64,000 bases of DNA from Palsa-870 sp035937155 (GCA_035937155.1 DASYVJ010000003.1:1-64000); one strand, 5' to 3'. Positions 40,956 to 50,621 are shown, counted from the first letter of the stretch. Notes: generated by a model from the letters alone, not told the origin. Program-made: numbers and translations.

Positions 40956-43181
40956 GTGAGTACGAGCACTCGGGGGCTGCGCCGGCAAGAAGGTCGCGGG
41001 AAGGTCGACGGTTCGACCAGGTTCACCGCCGATCTCGAGCTCCCAGGGCTGCTGCACGTTCAGCTGGTGCTCAGCCATTACCCCAGTGCTCGCATCCGAA
41101 GCTGTGATGTAGCCGCGGCATGTGCTGTGCCTGGAGTCGTGGCTGTCGTCACCGGGCCCGATCTACTCGAAGTCGAGGCGGCCGGCCCGGACAAACCCCT
41201 GGCGGTAGACAGGGTATTTTTCGCCGGCCAGCCTGTTGTGGCGGTGATCGCGGAAAGCGAGTCGGCTGCGACCGACGCCGCTGCCCTGGTCGAGGTCGAC
41301 TACGAGCCTTTGCCGGCCGTCGCCAATCCAGAACAAGCCATGCGGGACGGCGCGCCGGAAGTGCTGGAGGCCGGCGCCGAAGGATCCGAAGGCGACGCGT
41401 CGATGCACGGCGCGGCGACGGATTCGGAGTCGGAACCTCAGGAACGTCCGCGCAACGTCAGCTCGGTTGCTTCGTACAAGCGTGGCGACATCGAGGCGGG
41501 ACTGGCCGCGGCTGATGTGGTCATCAAGGCTACCTATCGCATCGCCGGCGTGCACCACTCCTTCATCGAAACGCATGTCTCGATGGTGCGGCCCGAACCT
41601 GGCGGTGGTGTCACGATCTGGGCGCCGACACAGGGCCCGTTTGTGGTTCGCGACGAGATCGCCAAAGTGCTTGATGTCGCGCCACACGAGGTGCGAGTGA
41701 TTTCGATGCCAGTCGGCGGCGGCTTCGGCGGGAAGGTCACGCTGCTCGAGACTCTCCTCGTGTTGCTGGCGCGAAAGGTGCGGCGCCCGCTTCGCCTGGC
41801 ACTGACCAGGCAGCAAGAGTTCCAGCTGGGGCGGCCGGCGCCGGCGGCCAAGTTCGACATCGAGCTTGGTGCCAAGCGCGACGGCACGCTGACTGCGCTG
41901 CATGCACGCTACCAGTACGACAACGGAGCCACCGGCGGTTGGCACGCCGGCATCACCGGCTCGTTCCTGGGCGGCACGTATCGCATACCCAACTTCGACC
42001 TCAAGGGCTACGAGGTGGCGACCAACAAGACGCCCACCGACGCATACCGCGCACCGGGCGGCCCGCAGGCCTACTTCGCCCTTGAGTCCGCAATGGACGA
42101 GCTCGCGATCGAGCTCAGCATGGATCCGATCGAGCTGCGCCTGCACAACGCGTCACGCGAAGGCGATCTCAACGCCGACGAGGAGCCCTGGCCGCGGATC
42201 GCCATGGTCGAGTGCCTCGAAGCCGCGCGACGCCACCCGCTTTACACAGCCCCGGTCGGCCTCGGGGAGGGCGTCGGCATAGCGCTCGCCTCCTGGGGCG
42301 GCGCCCGCTCACCGGGTGCGGCGGGATGCCGGGTCGAACCCGACGGCACCGTTTCGATCCTGATCGGGTCGCCGGACATAAGCGGCTCGGCGACCGGGCT
42401 CGCGATGATCGCTGCCGAGGCGTTTGGCGTGCCGGCCGAGAAGGTTCGCGTCGACATCGGCGACACGTCCTTCGCTCCACAGGGACCTATGGCGGCAGGC
42501 AGCCAGGTGACCTACAGCCTGGGTGGGGCGGTCTACGAAGCGGCGCTCGAGGCGAGACGTCAGCTGCTCGAGATCGCCACCGAAGAGCTCGAAGCCGCAC
42601 CCGAAGACCTCGACATCGCCGACGGCCGGGTCACTGTCAAAGGAGTGCCGGAGCGCTTCGTCGAGATCACCAAGCTCGTGGCTCTGAGCACCGAGTTCAT
42701 GGGTCGGCATCGGCCCATCAACGCCACGGGGCGTTCGGCAGTGCAGAGCGCGTCGCCGTCGTTCACGGTCCACATCGCGCGAGTCCGCACCGATCCTGAG
42801 ACCGGAGCGTTTCAGCTGACGGGCTACGCCGCGATCCAGGACGTCGGGCGCGCCATCAATCCGCCTGAGGTTCGAGGCCAGATGCACGGCGGCGCCGCGC
42901 AGTCACTGGGGCGCGCGCTTGGCGAGGCGCTCGTCTATGACGCGGAGGGCCAGCTGCGGAGCGGCAGCTTCCTCGACTATGAGCTGCCGACCGCGGACCA
43001 GCTGCCGGCCATCGACATCGAGCTGATCGAGGTTCCGTCGCCGGTGGGGCCGCTCGGGGCGAAGGGAGTCGGCGAGCCGCCTGCGATCCCGGGGCCAGGA
43101 GCCCTGACCAATGCGCTCGCGCGAGCTACTGGCATCCGCGTGCGTAACGTGCCGGTAGACCGGTCGGCACTCGTCAAGTAA
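40956..43181 (+). CDS. Molybdenum hydroxylase large subunit (xanthine dehydrogenase / aldehyde oxidase family)
   Basis: A 741-residue molybdopterin-binding subunit. Visible: an N-terminal a/b hammerhead domain (GSTRFTADLELPGLLHVQLV in shorter reading), GGGFGGK (about 254-260) and AYRAPGGPQ (about 363), both lining the molybdenum site, and GAKGVGEPP (about 700-708) with the catalytic Glu. The AYRCSFR active-site loop of form I CO dehydrogenase is absent, so CO oxidation is unlikely. The usual FeS and FAD partner genes are not in the window. The GTG at 40956 is chosen because the hydroxylase similarity begins there; the open frame upstream is antisense to the binding-protein gene. Divergent from the Opp operon. 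Confidence 0.88.
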   Translation: MSTSTRGLRRQEGRGKVDGSTRFTADLELPGLLHVQLVLSHYPSARIRSCDVAAACAVPGVVAVVTGPDLLEVEAAGPDKPLAVDRVFFAGQPVVAVIAESESAATDAAALVEVDYEPLPAVANPEQAMRDGAPEVLEAGAEGSEGDASMHGAATDSESEPQERPRNVSSVASYKRGDIEAGLAAADVVIKATYRIAGVHHSFIETHVSMVRPEPGGGVTIWAPTQGPFVVRDEIAKVLDVAPHEVRVISMPVGGGFGGKVTLLETLLVLLARKVRRPLRLALTRQQEFQLGRPAPAAKFDIELGAKRDGTLTALHARYQYDNGATGGWHAGITGSFLGGTYRIPNFDLKGYEVATNKTPTDAYRAPGGPQAYFALESAMDELAIELSMDPIELRLHNASREGDLNADEEPWPRIAMVECLEAARRHPLYTAPVGLGEGVGIALASWGGARSPGAAGCRVEPDGTVSILIGSPDISGSATGLAMIAAEAFGVPAEKVRVDIGDTSFAPQGPMAAGSQVTYSLGGAVYEAALEARRQLLEIATEELEAAPEDLDIADGRVTVKGVPERFVEITKLVALSTEFMGRHRPINATGRSAVQSASPSFTVHIARVRTDPETGAFQLTGYAAIQDVGRAINPPEVRGQMHGGAAQSLGRALGEALVYDAEGQLRSGSFLDYELPTADQLPAIDIELIEVPSPVGPLGAKGVGEPPAIPGPGALTNALARATGIRVRNVPVDRSALVK

Positions 43182-43200
43182 GCGCAGTCTAAGCAGGCCT

Positions 43201-44736
43201 GTGCAAATTTCGCCTGAGGCGCCACTAGCCGTCGAGAGGGGAAGTCCCGGCTCGTCCATGCGGGCGTACGTGACCCGCACCCTGCCCGATTGCTCGCCGA
43301 TTCTGGTGTGCAACCGCGCTCCGCGGGAACCAAACCCGGAGGGTGGATTCAAACGCGGAGCCGGCGGGGTGATCACCGCGCTGCTCACACTCGCCGAAGC
43401 GACGGAGGCGGACTGGGTCGCTTGCGCGCGCAACGACGACGAGCGGACGCTGGCGGGCCAGGGCGCTGCGGTCACGGTTCCGCTGCTGAATTCCACCGGC
43501 CGGCTGCACTACGCGGTGCCCACCAAAGAGCAGTACGACATGTACTACGGCGTGTTCGCCAACCCCGTGCTCTGGTTCATCCAGCACTACCTCTGGGATC
43601 TCGGCAACGAGCCGGTCATCGACGACCGCATTCATCAGGCTTGGGAGGAAGGCTACGTCGAGGTCAATCGCCAGATGGCTGAGAAGGTCATCGAGGTTGC
43701 CCGAGTGGCGCCAAAACGACCACTGGTTCTCGTCCACGACTACCAGCTCTACCTGGTCCCAGGGTTGGTACGAAAGGCAGTGCCCGCGGCGATGCTCCAG
43801 CACTTTGTGCACGTGCCCTGGCCGACGCCTCAGTACTGGAAGGTGCTCCCGAAGCAGATGCGCGACGCCATCCTCGACGGGCTGCTCGGCTGTGACATCG
43901 TCGGCTTCCAGTCGAGCCTCGACGTGCGCAACTTCCTCCTGACTTGTGAGGAAAACGCCGGACTGCAGGTGGACGAGCGGGAGCGTGCGGTTTTCTATGG
44001 CGGCCGCGTCGTCTACGCGCGCCACTACCCGATCTCGATCGATGTGTCCACGACGTCGCGGCTCGCGGCATCACGCGGCGTCAAGCGTCAGGAGCGCGAT
44101 CTGGCCACGTGGCGCCCGCTGCACCTCATCGCGCGCATCGACCGGACGGACCCTTCGAAGAACATCGTTCGGGGGTTCATCGCTTATGACAAGCTCCTCC
44201 GCTACCACCCGGAGCTGCGCGGCCAGGTCCAGTTCTGGGCCTTCTTGCAGCCATCGCGCCAGGACGTCGCCGTGTACAGCCGCTACGTCCGGCAGATCCG
44301 ACAGATCGTAGGTCGCATCAACAGCGAGTTCGGCACTGAGACATGGCTCCCAGTCCGGCTTGAGATCGGCGAGAGCGAGCGCAAGGCGATCGCTTCGCTC
44401 AAGAACTTCGACGTGCTGCTGGTCAATCCGGTCTATGACGGACTCAATCTCGTGGTCAAGGAGGGCGCACTCGTCAACGTGACCAACGGGGTCATCGTGC
44501 TGTCTGAGAACGCAGGTGCTCATGAGGAGCTGCAGGCGCACGTGCTTTCGGTCAACCCGTTCGACGTGGAGGCCACCGCGGCTGCGTTGTACACGGGGCT
44601 CACCATCGGTTTGGCGGGCCGGCGGCGATTGAACGAGGGGGCGCGAGAGGTCGTGCGCAGCAACGACATCACGCGGTGGATCAGCCGGCAGGTCCAGGAC
44701 CTTCGCGACCTGGTGGCGGCGCCGATGCGAGCCTAA
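43201..44736 (+). CDS. otsA: Alpha,alpha-trehalose-6-phosphate synthase (GT20)
   Basis: A 511-residue glycosyltransferase family 20 enzyme that joins UDP- or another NDP-glucose to glucose-6-phosphate. Motifs: VCNRAPREPN near the N-terminus, LVHDYQLYLVP, HVPWPTPQYWKVLP, GCDIVGFQSSLDVRNF, ARIDRTDPSKN, and NPVYDGLNLVVKEG, all as in GT20. An N-terminal 30 residues before the Rossmann fold are extra. It follows the molybdenum hydroxylase gene by 20 bases and is convergent with otsB across a double-hairpin repeat, so the trehalose pair is on opposite strands. Confidence 0.93.
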   Translation: MQISPEAPLAVERGSPGSSMRAYVTRTLPDCSPILVCNRAPREPNPEGGFKRGAGGVITALLTLAEATEADWVACARNDDERTLAGQGAAVTVPLLNSTGRLHYAVPTKEQYDMYYGVFANPVLWFIQHYLWDLGNEPVIDDRIHQAWEEGYVEVNRQMAEKVIEVARVAPKRPLVLVHDYQLYLVPGLVRKAVPAAMLQHFVHVPWPTPQYWKVLPKQMRDAILDGLLGCDIVGFQSSLDVRNFLLTCEENAGLQVDERERAVFYGGRVVYARHYPISIDVSTTSRLAASRGVKRQERDLATWRPLHLIARIDRTDPSKNIVRGFIAYDKLLRYHPELRGQVQFWAFLQPSRQDVAVYSRYVRQIRQIVGRINSEFGTETWLPVRLEIGESERKAIASLKNFDVLLVNPVYDGLNLVVKEGALVNVTNGVIVLSENAGAHEELQAHVLSVNPFDVEATAAALYTGLTIGLAGRRRLNEGAREVVRSNDITRWISRQVQDLRDLVAAPMRA

Positions 44737-44766
44737 CCTGGTCGCCGGCGCTCTCTCCTCCTCGGG

Positions 44767-44816
44767 TTCCCCCATTCGGCGCATTCGCGCCACCTTCCCC
44801 GGCAAGCGGGGAAGGC
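44767..44816 (+). repeat. Double-hairpin intergenic repeat, subfamily II, copy F
   Basis: TTCCCCCATTC, the hairpin GGCGC-ATTC-GCGCC, then ACCTTCCCC-GGCAAGC-GGGGAAGG. It fills the gap between the convergent otsA and the 44818 gene. Confidence 0.7.
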
Positions 44817-44817
44817 C

Positions 44818-45045
44818 TCACCGTCGGTTTCTCTCGGTTCTCGTCGCCACCGCCAGCAATCCGCTCAGTACCGCACCTTCAAAAAGGCCGTAGAGAATCG
44901 AACGAGGCACGGGCTGGCTGAACGGGCCGATGTTGAGCAAGAACGTGACGACGGCGAACACTGGAAATGAAAGGGCTAGCTGCTTCCAGGTGTCGAGTCC
45001 CTCCCACCACTGGAGGAACTTAGGCGGTGGTGTTGAGTCCTTCAC
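44818..45045 (-). CDS. Small membrane protein in the otsB transcript
   Basis: A 75-residue protein with one clear membrane helix (about 22-40) and a second weaker one (about 50-66); the N-terminus is Pro-rich (STPPPKFLQWW) and the C-terminus basic (TRTERNRR). No family recognised. Its start overlaps the stop of otsB by 4 bases, so it is translated with trehalose-phosphatase and may be related to that pathway, or simply hitch-hike. Confidence 0.55.
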   Translation of the reverse strand: MKDSTPPPKFLQWWEGLDTWKQLALSFPVFAVVTFLLNIGPFSQPVPRSILYGLFEGAVLSGLLAVATRTERNRR

Positions 45046-45821
45046 TCATCGGACCCCCCGGCTGCCCACTCGACGATCTCGTTGAGGAAGGCGACCGCCT
45101 CCTCCGGCCCGTTGACCACGACATCGCAGCGGTCGAACAGGTGGGGTGGCGCCTCTGCAGAGTTCACACCGACGCACGTGTGCGGGACCTCCAGCGAGCT
45201 CACGAATTCGAACATCGACCGGTCGTTCTCGTCGTCGCCGAAGCAGACGACCCCGCCTGGGTCCTCGGCCGGCAGCAGCGAGGCAAGAGCGGTTCCCTTG
45301 CCGGCGTTGGGGGTGTGAACCTCGATCACCTTGCGGCCGAGGTCCGCGGCCAGGCGACGACCATCAAGCAGTGGTTGGATGAGTGCGATCATCTCCTCAC
45401 CGTTCAGAGTCGCGCTCCGAAAGTGGATCGCGCTGCTGGCAGGCTTGACCTCGAGCCAGGCGCCCGGGATACGTTCCAACAACACCTCAACGTCCGCGTT
45501 GAACTGTTCCAGCGTCTCCTGCTGCGCGTGCCGCGGCGTGGCCCGCCCGCTGTCACCGATGAGCCGGATGCCCGAGATCGGAATCAGCTGCTCGAGCTGG
45601 GCGTTGGTGCGGCTGCTCAGCACGATGACGTCGGCCAGCAGCCGGACGAGGCGGCTCAGCGCCTGCAGGGCCTCGGGCCGCGCGGATGTATTGGCTGGAT
45701 CTGGAACTATGTCGGCGAGCGTGCCGTCGAAGTCGGTGACGAGCACGAGCTCGCTTGGCGGAACGGACGATGCCGGCGAATTCCGCCAGGCACCGACGAT
45801 CTCATCGGTCTGGAGCATCAC
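45042..45821 (-). CDS. otsB: Trehalose-6-phosphate phosphatase (HAD family)
   Basis: A 259-residue HAD hydrolase that removes phosphate from trehalose-6-phosphate. Asp30 and Asp32 in LVTDFDGTLADIVPDP are the nucleophile and acid/base; motif III/IV reads FGDDENDRSMFEFV near the C-terminus, and AIHFRSAT and VIEVHTPNAGKGTAL are OtsB-type cap and core blocks. The GTG at 45821 directly abuts the stop of the acyl-CoA dehydrogenase gene, so the three genes ending at 44818 are one transcript. Confidence 0.9.
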   Translation of the reverse strand: MMLQTDEIVGAWRNSPASSVPPSELVLVTDFDGTLADIVPDPANTSARPEALQALSRLVRLLADVIVLSSRTNAQLEQLIPISGIRLIGDSGRATPRHAQQETLEQFNADVEVLLERIPGAWLEVKPASSAIHFRSATLNGEEMIALIQPLLDGRRLAADLGRKVIEVHTPNAGKGTALASLLPAEDPGGVVCFGDDENDRSMFEFVSSLEVPHTCVGVNSAEAPPHLFDRCDVVVNGPEEAVAFLNEIVEWAAGGSDE

Positions 45822-47438
45822 CTATAAGTTACGCGGCCGATGGCGTTCGACGACCGATGCGAGATCCATGCCCGCCGGCAATGTGCCAAACGCATGGCCC
45901 CAATCGCCACCCAGACGTGATGCGCAAAAGGCGTCCGCAACAACGGGATCGCCATAGCGCAGCAGTAGGGAGCCCTGCAGCACCACGGCCATGCGCTCGA
46001 CCACTCGACGCGCTCGCGATTCGATGTCAGCCGGATTCGAGAGTTCGCGCTTCAGATCGGCAACAGCTCGGTCGAGTCGCGCATCAGGGCCGGCCTGCTC
46101 CACCTCGGCCAGGAAGGCGGCCACCGACTCCGGCTCGCGGCTCATCGCGCGCAGCACATCCAGGGCGTTGACGTTCCCCGAGCCTTCCCAGATCGAGTTG
46201 AGGGGCGCCTCGCGGTACAGCCGAGGCAGGATCGATTCTTCGATGTAGCCATTTCCACCGTGGCACTCGACCGCTTCGGCGACGACCGCGATCGCGCGCT
46301 TGCACGTCCAGTATTTGGCGACGGCCAGGGCCAGGCGCCGGAAATGCGTTTCAGCAGGATCCGATGCTCGGTCGAACGCACCAGCCATCCGCATCATCAG
46401 GATGGTCGTGGCCTCGGATTCCACCGCGATGTCAGCAAGCACGTTGACCATGAGCGGCTGCTCGCTGAGCAGCTTGCCAAACGCCCTTCGGTGGGCGGTG
46501 TGATGCGTGGCCTGGGCGACAGCCTGTCGCATGAGCGATGCGGAGCCGATGACGCAGTCGAGTCGCGTGTGATTGATCATCTCGATGATGGTGCGCACTC
46601 CTCGTCCCTCCTCCCCAACCATGACTGCCCACGCGTCTCGCAGCTCGATCTCCGCGGATGCATTCGATCGATTGCCCAGCTTGTCCTTGAGACGCTGGAT
46701 GTGGAATGCGTTGCGCGTTCCGTCCGGCAGGACGCGAGGCAAGAGGAAGCATGTGAGACCGCCCGGCGCTTGCGCGAGGACGAGAAATGCATCGCACATG
46801 GGCGCGGAGCAAAACCACTTCTGGCCCGTGAGCACGTGCTCGCCGTCGACGCCCGTCGGTACGGCACGGGTTGTATTGGTGCGGACGTCGGAGCCGCCCT
46901 GCCTTTCGGTCATCGCCATGCCGAACAGAACTCCGCGCTTAGTTGGTGCGGGCCGCAAGCCTGGGTCGTACGCGACCGTAGTCATGAGCGGCTCCCAGGT
47001 TTCGGCGAGCTCTTTTTGCTGGCGGAGCGCGGGGACTGCCGCGTACGTCATCGACACCGGGCATCCGTGCCCGCCCTCGACCTGGGACCAGATGTAGAAG
47101 CCCGCTGCTCGCGCGGCGTGTGCACCCGGGCGCGGCTCACGCCAGGGCATCGAGTGCAGGCCGTGGCCCACTGCCACCTCCATCAGCCTGTGCCAGGCGG
47201 GATGAAACTCGACCTCGTCGATGCGGTTGCCAAATCGATCGTGTGTGCGCAGCTGCGGCGGATGGGCGTTGGCCTGAAAGCCCCAGTCGATCGCCTCCTG
47301 CGTTCCGGCAAGGCGGCCGAGCTCTTGCACCTGGTCCTGGGCCCATGCCGCTCCTTCGCGCTCGAGTGCCTCGCGCAGCGGCGCATCGGCCTCAAAGAGG
47401 TTGTAGTCGACGAGCGGAGGGGGCTGGTTCATATTCAT
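45822..47438 (-). CDS. AidB-like acyl-CoA dehydrogenase
   Basis: A 538-residue flavoprotein of the acyl-CoA dehydrogenase superfamily, closest in layout to AidB: FGMAMTERQGGSDVRTNTTRA, the flavin-side GQKWFCSAPMCDAFLVLAQ (read in parts), EMINHTRLDCVIGSASLMRQ, VECHGGNGYIEES and LPRLYREAPLNSIWEGSGNV. AidB in E. coli binds DNA and is induced by alkylation; others are catabolic isovaleryl-type enzymes. Which applies here is open. It is first in the transcript with otsB. Confidence 0.85.
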   Translation of the reverse strand: MNMNQPPPLVDYNLFEADAPLREALEREGAAWAQDQVQELGRLAGTQEAIDWGFQANAHPPQLRTHDRFGNRIDEVEFHPAWHRLMEVAVGHGLHSMPWREPRPGAHAARAAGFYIWSQVEGGHGCPVSMTYAAVPALRQQKELAETWEPLMTTVAYDPGLRPAPTKRGVLFGMAMTERQGGSDVRTNTTRAVPTGVDGEHVLTGQKWFCSAPMCDAFLVLAQAPGGLTCFLLPRVLPDGTRNAFHIQRLKDKLGNRSNASAEIELRDAWAVMVGEEGRGVRTIIEMINHTRLDCVIGSASLMRQAVAQATHHTAHRRAFGKLLSEQPLMVNVLADIAVESEATTILMMRMAGAFDRASDPAETHFRRLALAVAKYWTCKRAIAVVAEAVECHGGNGYIEESILPRLYREAPLNSIWEGSGNVNALDVLRAMSREPESVAAFLAEVEQAGPDARLDRAVADLKRELSNPADIESRARRVVERMAVVLQGSLLLRYGDPVVADAFCASRLGGDWGHAFGTLPAGMDLASVVERHRPRNL

Positions 47439-47453
47439 TTGCTATGCATCAGG

Positions 47454-47505
47454 GGGCGGCCCCCCTTCCGGCGCTTTGCGCCGACTTCCCCTGCGGGGGA
47501 AGTGC
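47454..47505 (+). repeat. Double-hairpin intergenic repeat, subfamily II, copy G
   Basis: CCCCCCTTCC, the hairpin GGCGC-TTT-GCGCC, then GACTTCCCC-TGC-GGGGAAG. It fills the gap between two minus-strand genes (start 47438 and stop 47510). Confidence 0.7.
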
Positions 47506-47509
47506 GGTT

Positions 47510-48553
47510 TCATTCTGTTTCCTTCGCCAGCTCCGCCACCAGGCGGAGCTGGTTCTTGCGCTCGTCGTTGTCGAATGCCATCGGCGAGACGATCAGCGTT
47601 TCGACTCCCGCGTCGCGGAACGCCCGGATGCGCTCCTTCGCGCGCTGAGGCGACCCGGCGATGCTGACGGCATCGATCAAATCGTCCGGCAGCGCGAGCA
47701 TCGCCTCGCTCTTCCGACCGGCCAGGTAAAGCTCCTGCACCTGCTGCGCCTCACGTTCGAACCCGTATGACGAGACCAGCCGGTTGTAGAAGTTCTGCTC
47801 GCGTGATCCCATCCCGCCTACGTAAAGAGCGAGCACCGGCCGCATCGCGTTGCGCGCCACTTCGGGATCGTCGCCGATCATCACGTTGACGCTAGGACAG
47901 ATCCGGAAATCCTCGAGGGATCGGCCCGCCACCGCGGCGCCCTCTTCGAGCGGCACGCGGAGCGCCGCCGTGTGCTCGGGTGAGAAGAACACCGGCAGCC
48001 AGCCGTCCGCGATTTCGCCTGCCAGCGCAATGTTCTTCGGACCGAGCACCGCCAGGTAAATCGGGATGCGCTCCTGTACCGGCCGAATGGTGAGCTTGAG
48101 CACCTTGCCGGGACCGTCGGGCATCGGAAGCTCGAGCGTCTCGCCGTGAAACTCGACTTTCTGATGTGCCAGCGCCATGCGCACGACGGCGACGTACTCC
48201 CGTGTGCGCTGGAGCTGTTTGGCGAAGCGCACGCCATGCCAGCCCTCTGAGACCTGCGGGCCGGACGTGCCAAGTCCGAGCAGCATCCGGCCGCCCGAGA
48301 GCTGATCGATGGTCGCGGCGGTCATCGCTGTCATGGCCGCACTGCGCGCGGGGATCTGAAAGATGCCCGCGCCGAGCTTGATCCGGCTGGTGCCCGCCAC
48401 AATCCAGGCCAGGACCGTCGCCGCGTCCGAGCCGTATGCCTCCGCAGCCCAGACCGAGTCGTAGCCGAGCAGCTCGGCTGTTCGCGCGATGTCGAGCTGA
48501 TCCGCAGCCGTGAGCCCGAAGCCCCAGTAGCCGATGCTTACACCGAGCTTCAT
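47510..48553 (-). CDS. LLM-class flavin/F420-dependent oxidoreductase
   Basis: A 347-residue luciferase-like TIM-barrel oxidoreductase. The opening KLGVSIGYWGFGLTAADQLD, the block LLGYDSVWAAEAYGSDAATV and the loop LGLGTSGPQVSEGWHG match F420-dependent members (N5,N10-methylene-tetrahydromethanopterin-reductase-like) that are abundant in Actinobacteria and related phyla. The substrate is unknown. The gene precedes the AidB-like gene and follows mntH in the same direction. Confidence 0.85.
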   Translation of the reverse strand: MKLGVSIGYWGFGLTAADQLDIARTAELLGYDSVWAAEAYGSDAATVLAWIVAGTSRIKLGAGIFQIPARSAAMTAMTAATIDQLSGGRMLLGLGTSGPQVSEGWHGVRFAKQLQRTREYVAVVRMALAHQKVEFHGETLELPMPDGPGKVLKLTIRPVQERIPIYLAVLGPKNIALAGEIADGWLPVFFSPEHTAALRVPLEEGAAVAGRSLEDFRICPSVNVMIGDDPEVARNAMRPVLALYVGGMGSREQNFYNRLVSSYGFEREAQQVQELYLAGRKSEAMLALPDDLIDAVSIAGSPQRAKERIRAFRDAGVETLIVSPMAFDNDERKNQLRLVAELAKETE

Positions 48554-48559
48554 AATCGC

Positions 48560-49936
48560 CTACCTGCCGCTGACCAGCAGTGAGATCAGGAACACGTTCA
48601 GCGTCACTATCACGGCCACTACGCCGGTCGCTACCAACGTGGTCGCCCGGTTGTTGACCAACGTACCCATCAGCCCGCGATCGCGACAGAAGATGACCAG
48701 CGGAATCAAGGCGAACGGGATGCCGAATGAGAGCACCACCTGGCTGAGCACCAGGGCACGCGAGGGATCGAGCCCGACCGCGATCACTATCAGCGCCGGC
48801 GCCATCGTGATCGCGCGGCGCACGAACAGCGGTATCTGGCGGCGGATGAACCCCTGCATGACCACCTGGCCGGCGAGCGTGCCGACCGATGAGGATGACA
48901 GGCCCGAGGCCAACAGTCCGAGTCCGAAGAATATGTCCGCGCCGTGGCCGAGCTGGACACGAAGGCCTGCGAATGCCTGGTCAAGATTCTGAATGTTGCT
49001 TAGGCCGTGTCCATAGAACGCCGCCGCGGCGATGGTCAGCATCGCGATGTTGATGAGTCCGGCTAAGCCCATCGCGATGATCACATCCCACCTTTCGAAG
49101 CTGTAGATCTTTTGTTGCTCAGCCTCCGTTGCGCCCACTACCCGTCTCTGCGTGAGCGCCGAGTGCAGATAGATCACGTGTGGCATCACCGTCGCGCCGA
49201 GGATGCCTGCACCCAACAGGACGCTCTCCGTGCCGTCGAACCTGGGCGTGATGAGTCCCGTCACGACGCCGGTGACAGATGGCCTGGCGAGGATCACCTC
49301 GAACGCAAACGCGACCACGATCACGCCCACCAGCGCCGCGATCACCGCTTCGAAGCCGCGGAAGCCGCGCGACTGGATGGCGAGAATTCCGAATGCCGCG
49401 AACGCGGTCATGATGCCTGCCACGAAGAGTGGCACGCCTGGAAATAGCAGGTGGATGCCGATGGCGGCCCCGATGAACTCGGCCAGGTCGGTGGCCATCG
49501 CGATGACCTCGGCCTGGATCCAAAGGCCGACCACCGCCGGAAATGGAAACTTCTGCCGGCAGACTTCGGCCAGGTTGAGCCCGGTCGCGATGCCCAGCTT
49601 GGCGCTCATCGATTGGACGAGCATCGCCATGAAGTTGGCGGCGAGGACGACCCACAGCAGCATGTAGCCGTACTTCGCGCCGCCAGCGATGTTGGTGGCG
49701 AAGTTGCCGGGATCGACATAGGCGACCGCTGCGACGAACGCGGGGCCCAGGAACGGAACGAGAGCACGCAAGCCTCGTGTCTGGCCGTTCAGAGCCTTCT
49801 CAGCAGCTCGAAGTACGCGCTCCTCGCCGGGGAGCGCGACCGCTACGGGGTCGGGCGGAGGCTTGACCGGAAGTGGGACGACCGGCGCCGGGGAGACCGG
49901 CGGCTCTACTTGGGGGATTGGAGCCTCAACGGCCAC
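48560..49936 (-). CDS. mntH: Nramp-family manganese/divalent metal transporter
   Basis: A 458-residue proton-coupled Mn(II)/Fe(II) importer with about eleven helices. The metal-site motif is Asp75-Pro-Gly-Asn78 in VAYVDPGNFATN, and the TM6 motif is VMPHVIYLHSAL. The first 50 residues are a Pro/Val-rich cytosolic extension (PVVPLPVKPPPDPVAV), longer than usual. It overlaps the upstream regulator gene by 11 bases, so metal-responsive repression by that regulator would cover both. Confidence 0.93.
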   Translation of the reverse strand: MAVEAPIPQVEPPVSPAPVVPLPVKPPPDPVAVALPGEERVLRAAEKALNGQTRGLRALVPFLGPAFVAAVAYVDPGNFATNIAGGAKYGYMLLWVVLAANFMAMLVQSMSAKLGIATGLNLAEVCRQKFPFPAVVGLWIQAEVIAMATDLAEFIGAAIGIHLLFPGVPLFVAGIMTAFAAFGILAIQSRGFRGFEAVIAALVGVIVVAFAFEVILARPSVTGVVTGLITPRFDGTESVLLGAGILGATVMPHVIYLHSALTQRRVVGATEAEQQKIYSFERWDVIIAMGLAGLINIAMLTIAAAAFYGHGLSNIQNLDQAFAGLRVQLGHGADIFFGLGLLASGLSSSSVGTLAGQVVMQGFIRRQIPLFVRRAITMAPALIVIAVGLDPSRALVLSQVVLSFGIPFALIPLVIFCRDRGLMGTLVNNRATTLVATGVVAVIVTLNVFLISLLVSGR

Positions 49937-50621
49937 TCTGGCGGGGTACCTCCACGAACACGGCCCGGGCCAGACCGAGAGGGATATTCGAGCGACGGCC
50001 CTTAATGCGAACGCTGATCGGACCCTCGAACTTGCTCTCCGCTATGACCTCGATCCGGGTTCCCGGCAGGAGGCCGCGGCGCTCGAGCTCCCGCAGGCGT
50101 CTCGCGTCGTCATCCGATACGCCTTGCACGACCACCTTCTCGCCCACGCGGCACCCGCTGAGGGGCCGGTCGCTGAGAGGGCGGACCTTGCCAGCGAGCG
50201 TCGGAATGGCATGACCGTGGGGGTCGAGCTCCGGGCGCCCGAGGAGCTCGAAGATCCGCCGCTCCATGCGCTCCGAAATGACGTGCTCCAGGCGCTCGGC
50301 CTCATCGTGGACCTCGTCCCAGCTATAGCCGAGGATCTGGACCAGGAACATCTCGAGCAGCCGGTGATGCCTGACCAGCTCGAGGGCTACCTTGCGGCCT
50401 TCGCGGGTCAGCTGCTGGCCGCGGTACCGGTCGTGCTCGACCAAGCCCTGCGCGCTGAGGCGCGTGACCATCTCGCTGACGCTGGGCGACGAGATGCCGA
50501 GCCGGTGCGCGAGATCTCGGGTCGGCACGGGGCGCTGATCCCCATGCAGCTGGTAGAGCGCTTTGAGGTAATCCTCTTGGGATCGAGTAAAGGTGCTTCG
50601 GCGCTCGAGCTGTTCGACCAT
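49926..50621 (-). CDS. mntR: DtxR/MntR-family metal-dependent repressor
   Basis: A 231-residue regulator: an N-terminal winged HTH (RSQEDYLKALYQLH to SPSVSEMVTRLSAQGLVEHD), a dimerisation and metal-binding domain (RHHRLLEMFLVQILGYSWDEVHDEAERLEH, read in parts, with the metal ligands His and Glu) and a C-terminal FeoA/SH3-like domain (VGEKVVVQGVSDDD to LLPGTRIEV). The long form resembles IdeR/DtxR, but the partner mntH suggests Mn(II). Two DtxR-type palindromes lie upstream, so it probably represses itself and mntH. Confidence 0.9.
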   Translation of the reverse strand: MVEQLERRSTFTRSQEDYLKALYQLHGDQRPVPTRDLAHRLGISSPSVSEMVTRLSAQGLVEHDRYRGQQLTREGRKVALELVRHHRLLEMFLVQILGYSWDEVHDEAERLEHVISERMERRIFELLGRPELDPHGHAIPTLAGKVRPLSDRPLSGCRVGEKVVVQGVSDDDARRLRELERRGLLPGTRIEVIAESKFEGPISVRIKGRRSNIPLGLARAVFVEVPRQSGR

